In this document: in pieces, positions 42,964 to 43,144 of the stretch
Layout of the letters: each line of letters opens with the position of its first letter
How positions within the stretch are numbered: position 1 is the first letter of the stretch
Assembly: GCA_024275795.1 (NCBI GenBank)
Contig: JAJRYJ010000001.1
Span: forward strand, 1-43,144
Direction: 5' to 3'
DNA length: 43,144 nucleotides
DNA from: Actinomycetes bacterium
GTDB taxonomy: Bacteria; Actinomycetota; Thermoleophilia; BMS3ABIN01
Program-made: the position numbers and the translations under genes
The notes under the pieces: model-generated
Database searches by the model: none
What the model saw: only the letters and a program-made list of their open reading frames with translations
Told to the model about the DNA's origin: nothing

Positions 42964-43144
42964 TCCGCCGTCACTATCATACTTTTCGCCTCTTCTCTCC
43001 GCCTCTAATTACAACCAATGGGTGATAGACAGAACAATTCTCATCTGATAAGTTCGCGCGCAGGCGTTGCCTTCCAGGAGGAAAACGTAATCTGTTAAAC
43101 CAGTGTCGTGGCAGTGGCGCTCAAAAGGTGGAACTTTGAAGACA
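42964..43144. other. Window end without identified gene
   Basis: About 180 bases upstream of vapB. An AGGAGG box lies near 43076, but the following frames close quickly or run off the window. Nothing could be assigned. Confidence 0.4.

Overview
The window reads as chromosomal DNA of a high-GC Gram-positive bacterium, most likely a deep-branching, anaerobic or microaerobic member of the Actinobacteriota. That placement is inferred from several things seen together: visibly GC-rich coding sequence with frequent GTG and TTG starts, an LPxTG surface protein, apparently leaderless promoters, tRNAs with encoded CCA, cobalamin/radical SAM enzymes, a stand-alone desulforedoxin and a strong selenocysteine candidate. 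No rRNA, transposase, phage gene or CRISPR array was seen.

Bases 1-17171 look like a surface-glycan locus. On the plus strand are three paralogous cobalamin-domain radical SAM proteins, a SPASM-type radical SAM protein, two zinc-ribbon SAM methyltransferases, an aldo/keto-reductase-like ferredoxin protein, two O-antigen-polymerase-like membrane proteins and a GT4 glycosyltransferase, mostly with overlapping ends. Convergent to them is a dTDP-L-rhamnose operon, transcribed rmlA-rmlC-rmlD-rmlB from a promoter whose -35 box overlaps that of a divergent tRNA gene (CAU anticodon, probably Ile2). The simplest reading is synthesis and modification of an unusual rhamnose-containing polymer.

Bases 17350-19220 hold an AT-rich islet directly after that tRNA: an AbiEi/AbiEii toxin-antitoxin pair with its own promoter, operator-like inverted repeat and terminator. 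Bases 19366-20850 hold a membrane protein of unknown function, a minimal two-helix potassium channel and a 41-residue desulforedoxin.

Bases 21091-24606 contain the most interesting part: a beta-propeller lipoprotein, a cupredoxin-like lipoprotein that lacks most type-1 copper ligands, an ABC permease whose frame is crossed by a single TGA next to a Cys codon and followed by a good bacterial SECIS-like hairpin, and its ATPase. I read the permease as one 408-residue selenoprotein with Sec116-Cys117 outside the membrane.

Bases 24631-31077 carry a Nif3-RNase HI fusion, a family-2-like glycosyltransferase, tRNA-Gly and tRNA-Cys, a sortase-anchored protein, an LsrF-like aldolase/thiolase and a zinc alcohol dehydrogenase. 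Bases 31223-35737 carry a large secreted thermolysin-type protease with four C-terminal repeats, a universal stress protein and a DUF2769-type Cys-rich protein.

Bases 35887-42161 are housekeeping: tRNA-Val, thrS, NAD+ synthetase, and infC-rpmI-rplT behind a leader with a mutually exclusive antiterminator and terminator, followed by a TrmH-type RNA methyltransferase. The window closes with a VapBC-type toxin-antitoxin pair on the minus strand, preceded by an unusual alternating-AT promoter.
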